A stretch of DNA of 64,000 bases, from NCBI GenBank assembly GCA_002369315.1, contig DFDW01000025.1:51499-115498 (forward strand). The letters are read 5' to 3'. Below the pieces are notes generated by a model that had not been told where the DNA came from, made no database searches, and saw only the letters and a program-made list of their open reading frames with translations. A program made the position numbers and the translations under genes. The stretch's first letter is position 1. Each line of letters begins with the position of its first letter. The DNA comes from Ruminococcaceae bacterium UBA3818. Lineage in GTDB: Bacteria > Bacillota > Clostridia > Oscillospirales > Ruminococcaceae. Positions 17,996 through 24,978 of this stretch are shown here, piece after piece.

Positions 17996-18880
17996 TTGCA
18001 AGGCAGGATTTTAAAGGCAACCGGCGGGTTTTATTACGTGCTTTCCGGTACCGTATTGTACGAGTGCCGTGCCAGGGGGCTGTTTCGAAAAAACGGCGTT
18101 TCCCCCTTGGTGGGCGATTGGGTGGAAATGGAGGAAACTGGAGAAGAGAAAGGGTATGTGACCCAGATCCTAAACCGGAAAAACAGTTTGGTGCGCCCGC
18201 CGCTGGCCAATTTGGATCAGCTTTTCCTGGTCGTTTCGGTTGCGGACCCGCAGCCAAACCTGCTGGTGCTGGACAAGCTGATTGCCATTGCGGAGCATAA
18301 AAAAATCGAACCGCTTCTGGTCGTCACCAAAACCGACCTGGGAGAATGGCAGTCTTTGGCCGCACTGTATGAAAAAGCGGGTTTTCGGGTCTTTTGCGCA
18401 GGCTTGGATCACGACGGTGATCTGGAGCCGCTGCGCCGGGCAATGGAAGGAAAGATCAGCGCTTTCTGCGGCAACTCCGGCGTGGGAAAATCCAGCCTTT
18501 TAAACCGGATCGACAGCCGGTTGGATCTTTCCACCGCGCAGATCAGCCAAAAGCTCGGACGCGGCCGCCATACGACCCGGCATGTACAGCTGTACCCGGT
18601 TTCAAACGGCGGTTATATCGCCGATACCCCCGGCTTTTCCTCTATGGATCTGGAGCGCTATGAGGTAATTTTGAAAGACCGGCTGCAATACTGTTTCCGT
18701 GAATTTGGACCGCATCTGGATCAATGCCGGTTTACCGGCTGTTCGCATACCAAGGAAAAAGGGTGCGCGGTATTGGAGGCGGTTCGGTCAGGAGAAATTG
18801 CCCAATCCCGCCACGCCAGCTACTGTACGCTATACGAGGCGGCGAAAAATATCAAGGAATGGGAATTGCCGAAAAAATAA
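17996..18880 (+). CDS. rsgA: Ribosome small subunit-dependent GTPase RsgA
   Basis: RsgA (YloQ/CpgA) is a GTPase that helps mature the 30S subunit. It has an N-terminal OB fold, a circularly permuted GTPase domain (VVTKTD first, then GNSGVGKSSLLN and DTPGF) and a C-terminal zinc finger (CRFTGC, H, then C). The start is a TTG at 17996 after GGGAGGAAG; an open frame extends upstream into prkC but lacks homology. From the TTG the protein has 294 residues, as expected. In Bacillus rpe follows rsgA; here thiN follows after 12 bases. Confidence 0.94.
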   Translation: MQGRILKATGGFYYVLSGTVLYECRARGLFRKNGVSPLVGDWVEMEETGEEKGYVTQILNRKNSLVRPPLANLDQLFLVVSVADPQPNLLVLDKLIAIAEHKKIEPLLVVTKTDLGEWQSLAALYEKAGFRVFCAGLDHDGDLEPLRRAMEGKISAFCGNSGVGKSSLLNRIDSRLDLSTAQISQKLGRGRHTTRHVQLYPVSNGGYIADTPGFSSMDLERYEVILKDRLQYCFREFGPHLDQCRFTGCSHTKEKGCAVLEAVRSGEIAQSRHASYCTLYEAAKNIKEWELPKK

Positions 18881-18892
18881 AGGGGTGATTGG

Positions 18893-19528
18893 ATGGCGCG
18901 CTGCGTGATTATTGGGGCCGGGGAAATGAACCCCGACTTTTTATCGGATTTTTCCTGGCGTGAAAACGATTACATCATCTGTGCCGACGGCGGTTTATAC
19001 CATGCCCAGCAGGCGGGAGTCCGCCCGGATCTGCTGATCGGGGACCAGGATTCCTTTGTCGAAGGGTTCCCGCAAGGCATCCCGGCTCTGACCTGCCGGC
19101 CGGAAAAGGATGACTCGGACATGATGCTGGCGGTGAAAGAAGGGATTTCCCGCGGTTACAAAGATTTTGTGCTGCTGGGTGCTACCGGCGGCCGGTTTGA
19201 TCATACGCTGGCGAATCTCCAAACCATCGCTTACGGACTGGAGCAGGGCGTCTTCGTGATGATCGCCGATGAAAACAATATGATTACCATGCTGCGGGAC
19301 GGCTCTGTTTTTATGCCGCGGATGGAGGGGTACTATCTTTCCATTTTTTCTTATACTCCCTGCTGTGAGGGTATCACGCTGGAAGGCGTAAAATATCCGC
19401 TGCAAAAAGCCAGACTGACCAACTGGACGACATTGGGGCTGAGCAATGAGATTCTGGCGGAAACCGCGCAGATTACGGTGGAGAAAGGGACGCTGGTCGT
19501 AGTCGTCTCCAAAGACAGACAGAAATAA
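18893..19528 (+). CDS. thiN: Thiamine diphosphokinase
   Basis: It makes thiamine diphosphate from thiamine and ATP. The 211-residue protein shows the family motifs GADGG-like (ICADGGLYHA), LLIGDQDSF, EKDDSDMMLAV and LLGATGGRFDHTLANL. GGGGTGATT precedes the ATG. It is the next-to-last gene of the operon, before spoVM, as in Bacillus (yloS-spoVM). Confidence 0.94.
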   Translation: MARCVIIGAGEMNPDFLSDFSWRENDYIICADGGLYHAQQAGVRPDLLIGDQDSFVEGFPQGIPALTCRPEKDDSDMMLAVKEGISRGYKDFVLLGATGGRFDHTLANLQTIAYGLEQGVFVMIADENNMITMLRDGSVFMPRMEGYYLSIFSYTPCCEGITLEGVKYPLQKARLTNWTTLGLSNEILAETAQITVEKGTLVVVVSKDRQK

Positions 19529-19595
19529 AGGCGCTTTCACCAACCGGGATGCCGCTGTATATAATAAAGCAAATCCCAATGAAAGGGCGGTAAGT

Positions 19596-19679
19596 ATGAA
19601 GGTTGTTGTCATGAAATGCCCCAGAATTCTTTCACCGCTGCTGCGCCTGTTTTTTCATATAAAACGGGACGAAAATTGA
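19596..19679 (+). CDS. spoVM: Stage V sporulation protein SpoVM (27 residues)
   Basis: SpoVM is a tiny amphipathic helix that binds the curved outer forespore membrane and anchors SpoIVA. This 27-codon frame starts MKVVVMKCPRILSPLLRL and ends with a charged tail (HIKRDEN). It matches the Bacillus protein in length, start, the essential Pro at position 9, the hydrophobic face and the basic end. AAAGGGCGG precedes the ATG, and a hairpin terminator starts two bases after the stop. Its place right after thiN is the same as in Bacillus. A TATAAT at 19560-19565 may give it its own promoter, possibly a mother-cell sigma-E type, but the -35 is weak. Confidence 0.85.
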   Translation: MKVVVMKCPRILSPLLRLFFHIKRDEN

Positions 19680-19680
19680 C

Positions 19681-19716
19681 AAAAGCTGTCTTGCGCTTGA
19701 GCAAGGCAGCTTTTGC
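19681..19716 (+). terminator. Terminator after spoVM
   Basis: Arms AAAAGCTGTCTTGC and GCAAGGCAGCTTTT around a short loop form a strong hairpin that ends the housekeeping operon. Confidence 0.75.
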
Positions 19717-19733
19717 TTTGGCAGAATCATGGA

Positions 19734-19764
19734 AAAACGGGGGAACCGGCAGTTCCCCCGTTTT
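19734..19764 (-). terminator. Terminator after the LCP gene (works on both strands)
   Basis: A 12-13 bp stem of AAACGGGGGAAC and GTTCCCCCGTTT with a 5-base loop and A/T tails on both sides lies 17 bases beyond the LCP stop. Confidence 0.75.
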
Positions 19765-19780
19765 GAGTTTATCGATACGG

Positions 19781-20770
19781 TTATGAATAAATAAATTTTT
19801 TCAGGATTTGAATATTGGTTTCCCAGTCCAGATCCAGAAGGCTGCGCCCATCAGAAGTTTTTTTGCTGCCATAGGTACCTTCTGCAGGAATGGTCATCTG
19901 TTCAATTTCGCTATTGGTAAAGCCGGGCGCGTCCATTAACAGCGAGGTGATTTCGGACTTGGTAAAATTTGTTTTTACCAGCGGCAGTGCGGTATCCAAA
20001 AGGCTGCTCCACTGAAATACGCTCATGGTTTTTACCTTGTCAAACGCTGCGGACACTACGTTGCGCTGCCGTTCAATCCGCTGCCAGTCACTGTCAATAA
20101 ACCGCTGGCGGGCATATTGCAGCGCATCGTAGCCATCCAGGTGATTCCACCCTTCCTGCACCGGATGATTGGTGATGGCATTGGTATAGATTTCTCCATT
20201 CAGCCCCTGTGCTTCCAGTGCGGTCAGCTCGATATCCACGCCGCCGATTGCGTCGATGATTTGCGCAAAAGAATTGAAATTGACCCGAACATATCGGTCA
20301 ATATCCAGGTCAAAACATTCCTGGACGGTTTTTAAGGTCAATGCCGCGCCGCCATAAGCGAATGTATGGGTCAGCCAGTCGTCTTCCTGCCCTTCGATGG
20401 GGACGCCGATCCCGCGTTCGAGGCTGGTCAGGCGCATTTTATGTGTTTTCCGGTTGAGCGAGAGGATCATCATGCAGTCAGAACGGGCATTGTCGCTGTA
20501 TTCATCCGACCGTTCGTCAGTGCCCAGCAAAAGGACGTTTAACACGTCGCCGTTCCACAGGTTCTGGTCGTCATTGACTTCTACGACATTCTGTCCATCT
20601 TCCTGGCCGGGCGTGTTTTCATAATCGATTTTGTCCAGCATATGATTGATATACAGTGCCGCGGCGCCCAATACACACAAAATAACCGCAAGCGCTACGG
20701 AACACACCGTAATGATTGCTTTTTTCGTGTTGCGGGTACCGTTATTTGGTTTGAACTCTTTTTTTGTCAT
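19781..20770 (-). CDS. LCP family (LytR-CpsA-Psr) cell-wall glycopolymer ligase
   Basis: LCP enzymes attach teichoic acids or other glycopolymers to peptidoglycan outside the cell. The 329-residue protein has a short basic cytoplasmic start, one membrane helix (about residues 19-41) and the LCP catalytic domain: VLLLGTDERSDEYSDNARSD, TSLERGIGVPI, GGVDIEL, and HLDGYDALQYARQRFIDSDWQRIERQRNVV, with the conserved Asp and Arg residues that bind the polyprenyl phosphate. ATG at 20770 is likely; a TTG two codons earlier is possible. It is a single gene with its own promoter (20905-20877). Confidence 0.93.
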   Translation of the reverse strand: MTKKEFKPNNGTRNTKKAIITVCSVALAVILCVLGAAALYINHMLDKIDYENTPGQEDGQNVVEVNDDQNLWNGDVLNVLLLGTDERSDEYSDNARSDCMMILSLNRKTHKMRLTSLERGIGVPIEGQEDDWLTHTFAYGGAALTLKTVQECFDLDIDRYVRVNFNSFAQIIDAIGGVDIELTALEAQGLNGEIYTNAITNHPVQEGWNHLDGYDALQYARQRFIDSDWQRIERQRNVVSAAFDKVKTMSVFQWSSLLDTALPLVKTNFTKSEITSLLMDAPGFTNSEIEQMTIPAEGTYGSKKTSDGRSLLDLDWETNIQILKKFIYS

Positions 20771-20876
20771 TCCCAACCATCCTTTTTGTAATGTCCTGAG
20801 AGATTTGACACAGCTTTGGGAGCGCTATGCCTCACCTGAAACGCTTCTGTTGCTTTTCCTATTTTTTAACTGCTGC

Positions 20877-20905
20877 ATTATACTACTTTGTCCCCAAAAG
20901 CGCAA
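20877..20905 (-). promoter_or_regulatory. Promoter of the LCP gene
   Basis: On the minus strand TTGCGC (20905-20900), exactly 17 bases, and TATAAT (20882-20877) form a near-consensus promoter about 105 bases before the start. The AT-rich stretch 20906-21043 upstream shows no gene. Confidence 0.6.
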
Positions 20906-21043
20906 GAAAGAATGGAAAGCATATTTTTTATTATAAAAACAAAAGAAAGCAAAAAGAAAAAAGAATGTGAACAAATATTAAATTTTCGACGAAATTCATC
21001 TGTTTTTTTCATTCTTTAAAACTTTCAAAAAGGGCTTGGCGTT

Positions 21044-21910
21044 TCAAAATACGTGTTTATCCGATAGAAGAAAACGCCTGTTTTTTGAAATTTTGCGCTT
21101 TTGAAACGGAGGAGGCGTGTTGTTTTTTCGGCCTGAGGCGCAATGGCTGCAAACCCAGAGCGCCATCGTGCAGTCCGCGGCAGGCAGCAACCAGAACGCC
21201 GGGAAAATTCCCAGCGAGAGCAGACGATTTCTCCGCAGACGGCACAAAGGCAATGCCAAAACGGATTTTTTCCGGGCCGACTCTTTCAAAAGGCGGCGCA
21301 TCGGAATAGCAGGATCCAGCGCCAGCAGCCAGGGGACCCCTGCGTACCGTATACCGAAACGATTTGCCGACACGGCACCGCACATCAGCAGACCAATGCC
21401 GGCAAGGAAGCACAGCAGGGAAAGCGATTGCTCCAGTTCGTTACCCGACCGGCAAAATACTGCGGCCGCTGTCAGAATAGACACCAAGGGCGGCACGATT
21501 GCCGCCAGACAGAGAAACATCCGGAAAACGAAAAGCGAAACTCCGACCCAAACCGCTTTTCCATACAGACGAAAAGAAGAAAAATAGTAAAAAACAGAGG
21601 GAATCCGCAGCCCATTGGAACTGCAGATCTCCAGGTACCAGCGCTTAGCTCCCAGCCATACCGGAAGGGCAAACAAGAAAAGAAACAGCGTGGCTGCGGC
21701 GATCCCCGCCCCAAGAAAACAGGCTGGCGTGGCCGTTCCCGTCCGGGCGGATGAAAGAGCGGCAGCGGATGAACAGAAAAAGACACCGAAAAGGGAAAAG
21801 AAAAAGACAGGGAGCAAAAATGCAAAAAAAACGACGCGGAACGCTCCGCGCCGGTGTGCGCGAAAGAGGGCCCTCCCGCATCGTTTTTGTTGTTGAATGG
21901 AAAATTCCAT
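21044..21910 (-). CDS. Polytopic membrane protein of unknown function
   Basis: The 288-residue protein starts at an ATG (21910) with GGAGG six bases before. It has a basic N-terminus (QQQKRCGRALFRAHRRG) and about five or six hydrophobic segments, two of them long and Phe-rich, and a basic C-terminal tail. The layout recalls DUF975-type membrane proteins, but I cannot confirm the family. It lies 35 bases after the LeuB-like gene and probably shares its transcript. A frame upstream of 21910 exists but overlaps the LeuB-like gene and is not real. Confidence 0.7.
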   Translation of the reverse strand: MEFSIQQQKRCGRALFRAHRRGAFRVVFFAFLLPVFFFSLFGVFFCSSAAALSSARTGTATPACFLGAGIAAATLFLFLFALPVWLGAKRWYLEICSSNGLRIPSVFYYFSSFRLYGKAVWVGVSLFVFRMFLCLAAIVPPLVSILTAAAVFCRSGNELEQSLSLLCFLAGIGLLMCGAVSANRFGIRYAGVPWLLALDPAIPMRRLLKESARKKSVLALPLCRLRRNRLLSLGIFPAFWLLPAADCTMALWVCSHCASGRKNNTPPPFQKRKISKNRRFLLSDKHVF

Positions 21911-21945
21911 AAGCGCCTCCGGTTTTTTGCCTGCAAAGCGAAAGC

Positions 21946-22995
21946 CTATTCGGCAGCTGATATATAGTCTGCCGCATTTTGCGCGATATATGCAGTGAAC
22001 ACAGAGGCGGAAACCGTTGGGAGTGAAGGCTGGTGCAAATCGGCGGTGCGGCCCAGAGACAGCACTTTGGCAACCGCCTTTTCGATGCAGCAGGCCTCCC
22101 ACTCCAAGCCCATGCTGTGCCGCAGCGCCATTGCCGCGGCTAAAATCATGGAGGCGGGACAAACCTCATCCGCCTTTTCATTTAGGTCACAGACCGGTTC
22201 GGCATTATAATAAATCCCCTGTTTTCCATAGCCGAAATAGGAGGCACACTGCAGGTTCGGCGTACCGCTCATGGCCAAGCCTTGGGCAAAGAGAATCTCG
22301 CCCAGCAGCGGATCGGTCAGAAGGACATCGATCGATCCGGGATTTCTGGTGAATCTGCGCATCAGCTCCGGAGCGGGCAGATGGGAAAGCTCGATCTGGT
22401 CAAACTCGGACGCGGCGAGATTTGCGACCCGGCGCCGGAGGGCCGAAGAGGACATTTTGTCGGACAAATCGGAAAAAATGACCTTTTTGGAACGGTCTTT
22501 CGCTGCGCCAAACGCCGCTCTGGCGGCCAGCTGCGAGGTCTGGCTGTTGGCCAGCAGCACATCATATCCGCACAGATCGCCGTCAATCACCTTTTCGCCC
22601 TGCTCGGGCAGCATATCGTCGGACCATTTTTCCTGTACCAGCAGGCAGTCCATTCCATCGAAAACGCCTTTTACCGCGGCGCAGGCCGTCAGCGCGGGAA
22701 AAATGCGGATTGGCCGCATGGAGCCGAAAAGCCCTAATTTCGAGCGGAGCACATCCAGATATTCCTGGGTATAAGCGCCTGTTTGCTGCATGCAGAACAG
22801 AACCGCGTCCGATGTGCGGCATAAATCAACCGTTTCCCGGGAAGGAACTGCGTTCTGCAGCTCTGACGGATCCGGTTGCCTGTGGCAGAAATCCAGGGAT
22901 AGATAGCTTTTTTTGCAGACGGCGTCCAAAACCGTTTTTGTGTGCTTTGCCATCTCATCGGCTATGCCGGGAGAAGACAGGATGCAAATTTTCAT
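21946..22995 (-). CDS. LeuB/isocitrate dehydrogenase-like protein without catalytic residues
   Basis: The 349-residue protein follows the 3-isopropylmalate dehydrogenase fold end to end: an N-terminal MKICILSSPGIADEM in the place of GDGIGPE, LRSKLGLFGSMRPIRIFPAL, IDVLLTDPLLGEIL, and MILAAAMALRHSMGLEWEA near the end. Key residues of the family are missing. The Arg and Tyr of the RELTGGIYFG region are replaced (QEKWSDDM), the catalytic Lys of the DKAN motif is changed, and the metal-binding Asp pair of FGDILSDE is GEILFAQ. It is probably a pseudoenzyme with a binding or regulatory role. AAAGGAG precedes the ATG. It lies between the histidine phosphatase and the membrane protein in one operon. 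Confidence 0.8.
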   Translation of the reverse strand: MKICILSSPGIADEMAKHTKTVLDAVCKKSYLSLDFCHRQPDPSELQNAVPSRETVDLCRTSDAVLFCMQQTGAYTQEYLDVLRSKLGLFGSMRPIRIFPALTACAAVKGVFDGMDCLLVQEKWSDDMLPEQGEKVIDGDLCGYDVLLANSQTSQLAARAAFGAAKDRSKKVIFSDLSDKMSSSALRRRVANLAASEFDQIELSHLPAPELMRRFTRNPGSIDVLLTDPLLGEILFAQGLAMSGTPNLQCASYFGYGKQGIYYNAEPVCDLNEKADEVCPASMILAAAMALRHSMGLEWEACCIEKAVAKVLSLGRTADLHQPSLPTVSASVFTAYIAQNAADYISAAE

Positions 22996-23055
22996 GTCGG
23001 ATTCTCCTTTGCCCTGTTTGCTCTTTTGCGAAAGAACGAAATCGGCTTTTCAAGG

Positions 23056-23745
23056 TCAGTTGTTTTCGTAAAAAGTACCGTCTAAAATACCAAAATCGTC
23101 AGCGAATTTATGATCTACACCCCTCCAGGGGATTTCAGCGTAAATCTCGAACGCCCGGTCGCGCATCCACATCTGCGGCGTCAGCAAAATCGTGAAGCCA
23201 CCGCCGAAATCTGTTACCCATTGGCGCATTTCCCTCTTGGGAAACCCGCAGGCTGCCAGCAAAGACATGATCACGCCGCCGTGCGTTACCACGGCGATGT
23301 CGGTCAGGCGCTCCGCCATCATGCGGGAGAAAACCTCCTGGAGCCCGCCCAACACACGGGATAAAAGCCCCATGCCGCTTTCTCCGTCGGGAGGCGCCGC
23401 GTCAAACCCGCCTTCTACCCATTTTTGATAATCGGGCAAATTCTTTAGCTGTGCGAAAGACTTTCCGGTAAAAGCGCCGAAATCACACTCGTTAAACGCT
23501 TCCAGCGGAAGGGTGAGCCGGTCGGGGTATAAAATTTCGGCTGTTTGAACGCATCTTTGTAAAGGGCTGGTATAAACCATCTGGGCGGGCGGATAGGTGA
23601 ATTGAGATGCTTTCTCCAGCAGCTGCTGTTTTCCGGCGGCGCTCAGCGGCAGATCGGTGCGCCCCAAATAAAGGCCCTCGGAAGATTCCGCAGTGCGCCC
23701 GTGCCGAATCAAATGAATTTTATAAGTTATCAACGAAAAATACAT
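23056..23745 (-). CDS. Histidine phosphatase family protein
   Basis: This enzyme of the phosphoglycerate mutase-like superfamily removes phosphate through a phospho-His. It has the catalytic LIRHGRT, TSPLQRCVQTAEIL, NECDFGAFTGKSF and the second His in VVTHGG. The length of 229 residues fits the small phosphatases (CobC or PhoE type). The start at ATG 23745 has AAAGGGG very close; a TTG at 23733 is an alternative that leaves better spacing. No cobalamin gene lies nearby, so an alpha-ribazole phosphatase role has no support. Confidence 0.88.
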   Translation of the reverse strand: MYFSLITYKIHLIRHGRTAESSEGLYLGRTDLPLSAAGKQQLLEKASQFTYPPAQMVYTSPLQRCVQTAEILYPDRLTLPLEAFNECDFGAFTGKSFAQLKNLPDYQKWVEGGFDAAPPDGESGMGLLSRVLGGLQEVFSRMMAERLTDIAVVTHGGVIMSLLAACGFPKREMRQWVTDFGGGFTILLTPQMWMRDRAFEIYAEIPWRGVDHKFADDFGILDGTFYENN

Positions 23746-23796
23746 CCCCTTTCGACCAGTTTCGACAAATCTTCTAATTTTTTTTACAGATGCCAC

Positions 23797-23839
23797 TTTA
23801 CAACCCTTGTATTTTATAATATAATTTACGATATGTAAA
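23797..23839 (+). promoter_or_regulatory. Promoter and inverted repeat of the XRE regulator
   Basis: TTTACA (23797-23802), exactly 17 bases and TATAAT (23820-23825) form a promoter. An inverted repeat TTTAC-N5-GTAAA (23825-23839) follows at the expected transcription start and may be the autoregulatory site. Confidence 0.5.
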
Positions 23840-23859
23840 GCCTAAGCGGAGGAATGAGA

Positions 23860-24555
23860 ATGAACGCCGATTTTCCGAGGATCTTAACGCTCCTGAGAAA
23901 AGAAAAGGGAATCAGCCAAAAAGCGGCAGCCGGTGATTTGGGAATCTCGCAGGCTTTACTTTCTCACTACGAAAAAGGCATTCGGGAATGCGGATTGGAT
24001 TTTCTGGTGCGGACAGCGGATTATTACGGCGTTTCCTGCGATTATCTTTTGGGCCGGTCGCCGGACCGCAGCGGTACGACACTGACAGTTGAAGATATTC
24101 CCGAACCGGACGCGGCAGGCAAGGAAAATGTGATGCGCGGCAGCATTTTGCCGGTTTTAAACAAAAAATTGATCGCAAACTCGCTGAACATCCTGTTTGA
24201 CCTGCTGCAGAAAAGCAAAAACAAAGCGCTGATCCAGGAGGTTTCGTCCTTTCTGATGTTGGCGGTGTACCGGGTGTTCCGCGTGGTATATTCGGCGAAT
24301 CCCAAAAACCAAAACGGGATGTTTACCGTTCCCAAGCAGGTGGCCTCTCATTATGCGGCTGCGGCGATGGAGATATCCGAGGCCAACGCGGCTGCGGTCA
24401 TATCCGGTGATGTGCTGGAAGGGCAGGAGCCGCTGGAGGAAGTGGACGCTCTGGCAATCACGACAGAGTCGCTCAACCAGACCTACCCGATGTTTGTTTC
24501 TTCTTTGCTGAACCTGATTCAAAACAGTGAGGCGAAAATCACAAAAGAGAAATAA
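23860..24555 (+). CDS. XRE-type helix-turn-helix regulator
   Basis: The N-terminal 65 residues are a Cro/C1-type DNA-binding domain: ILTLLRKEKGISQKAAAGDLGISQALLSHYEKG, then ADYYGVSCDYLLGRSPD. The remaining 165 residues are largely helical and contain a possible ligand or dimer domain that I do not recognise. GGAGG lies eight bases before the ATG at 23860; an ATG at 23854 is too close to it. It is single, with its own promoter and terminator, and reads away from the phosphatase operon. The targets are unknown. Confidence 0.88.
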   Translation: MNADFPRILTLLRKEKGISQKAAAGDLGISQALLSHYEKGIRECGLDFLVRTADYYGVSCDYLLGRSPDRSGTTLTVEDIPEPDAAGKENVMRGSILPVLNKKLIANSLNILFDLLQKSKNKALIQEVSSFLMLAVYRVFRVVYSANPKNQNGMFTVPKQVASHYAAAAMEISEANAAAVISGDVLEGQEPLEEVDALAITTESLNQTYPMFVSSLLNLIQNSEAKITKEK

Positions 24556-24689
24556 ATCCAATTGAATTGTAGCATTTTCACAAGAAAAAGAAAAGCGTAT
24601 TTTCTCATTTTACGACAAATAGAAAAAGCTGTCAGAGAATAAAAAGATTTTCCTGGAAATGGAAAAGCGGATAAACAGACAGAAACATT

Positions 24690-24722
24690 AAAAGCGGCAT
24701 GGTTTTCCAAGCCGCTTTTTTT
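24690..24722 (+). terminator. Terminator after the XRE regulator
   Basis: Arms AAAAGCGGCATGG and CCAAGCCGCTTTT with a TTTT loop and a run of T residues form the hairpin. Confidence 0.75.
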
Positions 24723-24855
24723 GATGCGGTTGCAAAACGAAAGAAAGATATTGCGCCGATTTCCTTTGTTTTTCTCAAGCGTTGTACACTCTGAAAAACG
24801 CCCGCGCCAAAGCGGTGAATTTATTGTAAACACCGTGTGGAGCGGCCCTTTTCCA

Positions 24856-24884
24856 TTGACAGGACGAAGCGGTTGTTATACTAT
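24856..24884 (+). promoter_or_regulatory. Promoter of the lipoprotein/two-component operon
   Basis: A perfect TTGACA (24856-24861) is followed by TATACT (24877, spacing 15) or the overlapping TACTAT (24879, spacing 17). Confidence 0.55.
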
Positions 24885-24924
24885 GAAAAGGGAAAAAAGG
24901 CTGTTTCTACGAAAGTATTTTTGT

Positions 24925-24952
24925 GTCGGAGCCGTTCGGCCCCGACTTTTTT
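24925..24952 (+). terminator. Leader terminator hairpin before the lipoprotein gene
   Basis: Arms GTCGGAGCCG and GGCCCCGAC with a TTC loop are followed by six T residues. It lies between the promoter and the start codon, so it is probably an attenuator. Confidence 0.65.
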
Positions 24953-24978
24953 CATCAACCGAAAAAGGAGGAGCATCG

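Larger units (their letters stand above)
24556..24978 (+). other. 423-bp intergenic region before the lipoprotein gene
   Basis: It holds the terminator of the XRE gene (24690-24722), an open stretch without genes, then a promoter and leader hairpin (24856-24952) that belong to the lipoprotein gene. I see no coding frame with a ribosome binding site. Confidence 0.6.

Noticed and set aside
18881..18892. TPP riboswitch before thiN
   Set aside because: Only 12 bases separate rsgA and thiN, and no TPP-type motif is present.
21911..22162. N-terminal extension of the unknown membrane protein
   Set aside because: It overlaps the LeuB-like gene in another frame and has no site; GGAGG points to the ATG at 21910.
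23056..23745. Alpha-ribazole phosphatase (CobC) role
   Set aside because: The fold fits, but there are no cobalamin genes nearby, so the specific name lacks support.
24883..24978. ATG 24883 as the lipoprotein start
   Set aside because: It is in frame but overlaps the promoter and runs through the terminator hairpin; the GTG at 24979 has GGAGGAGC and a proper signal peptide.
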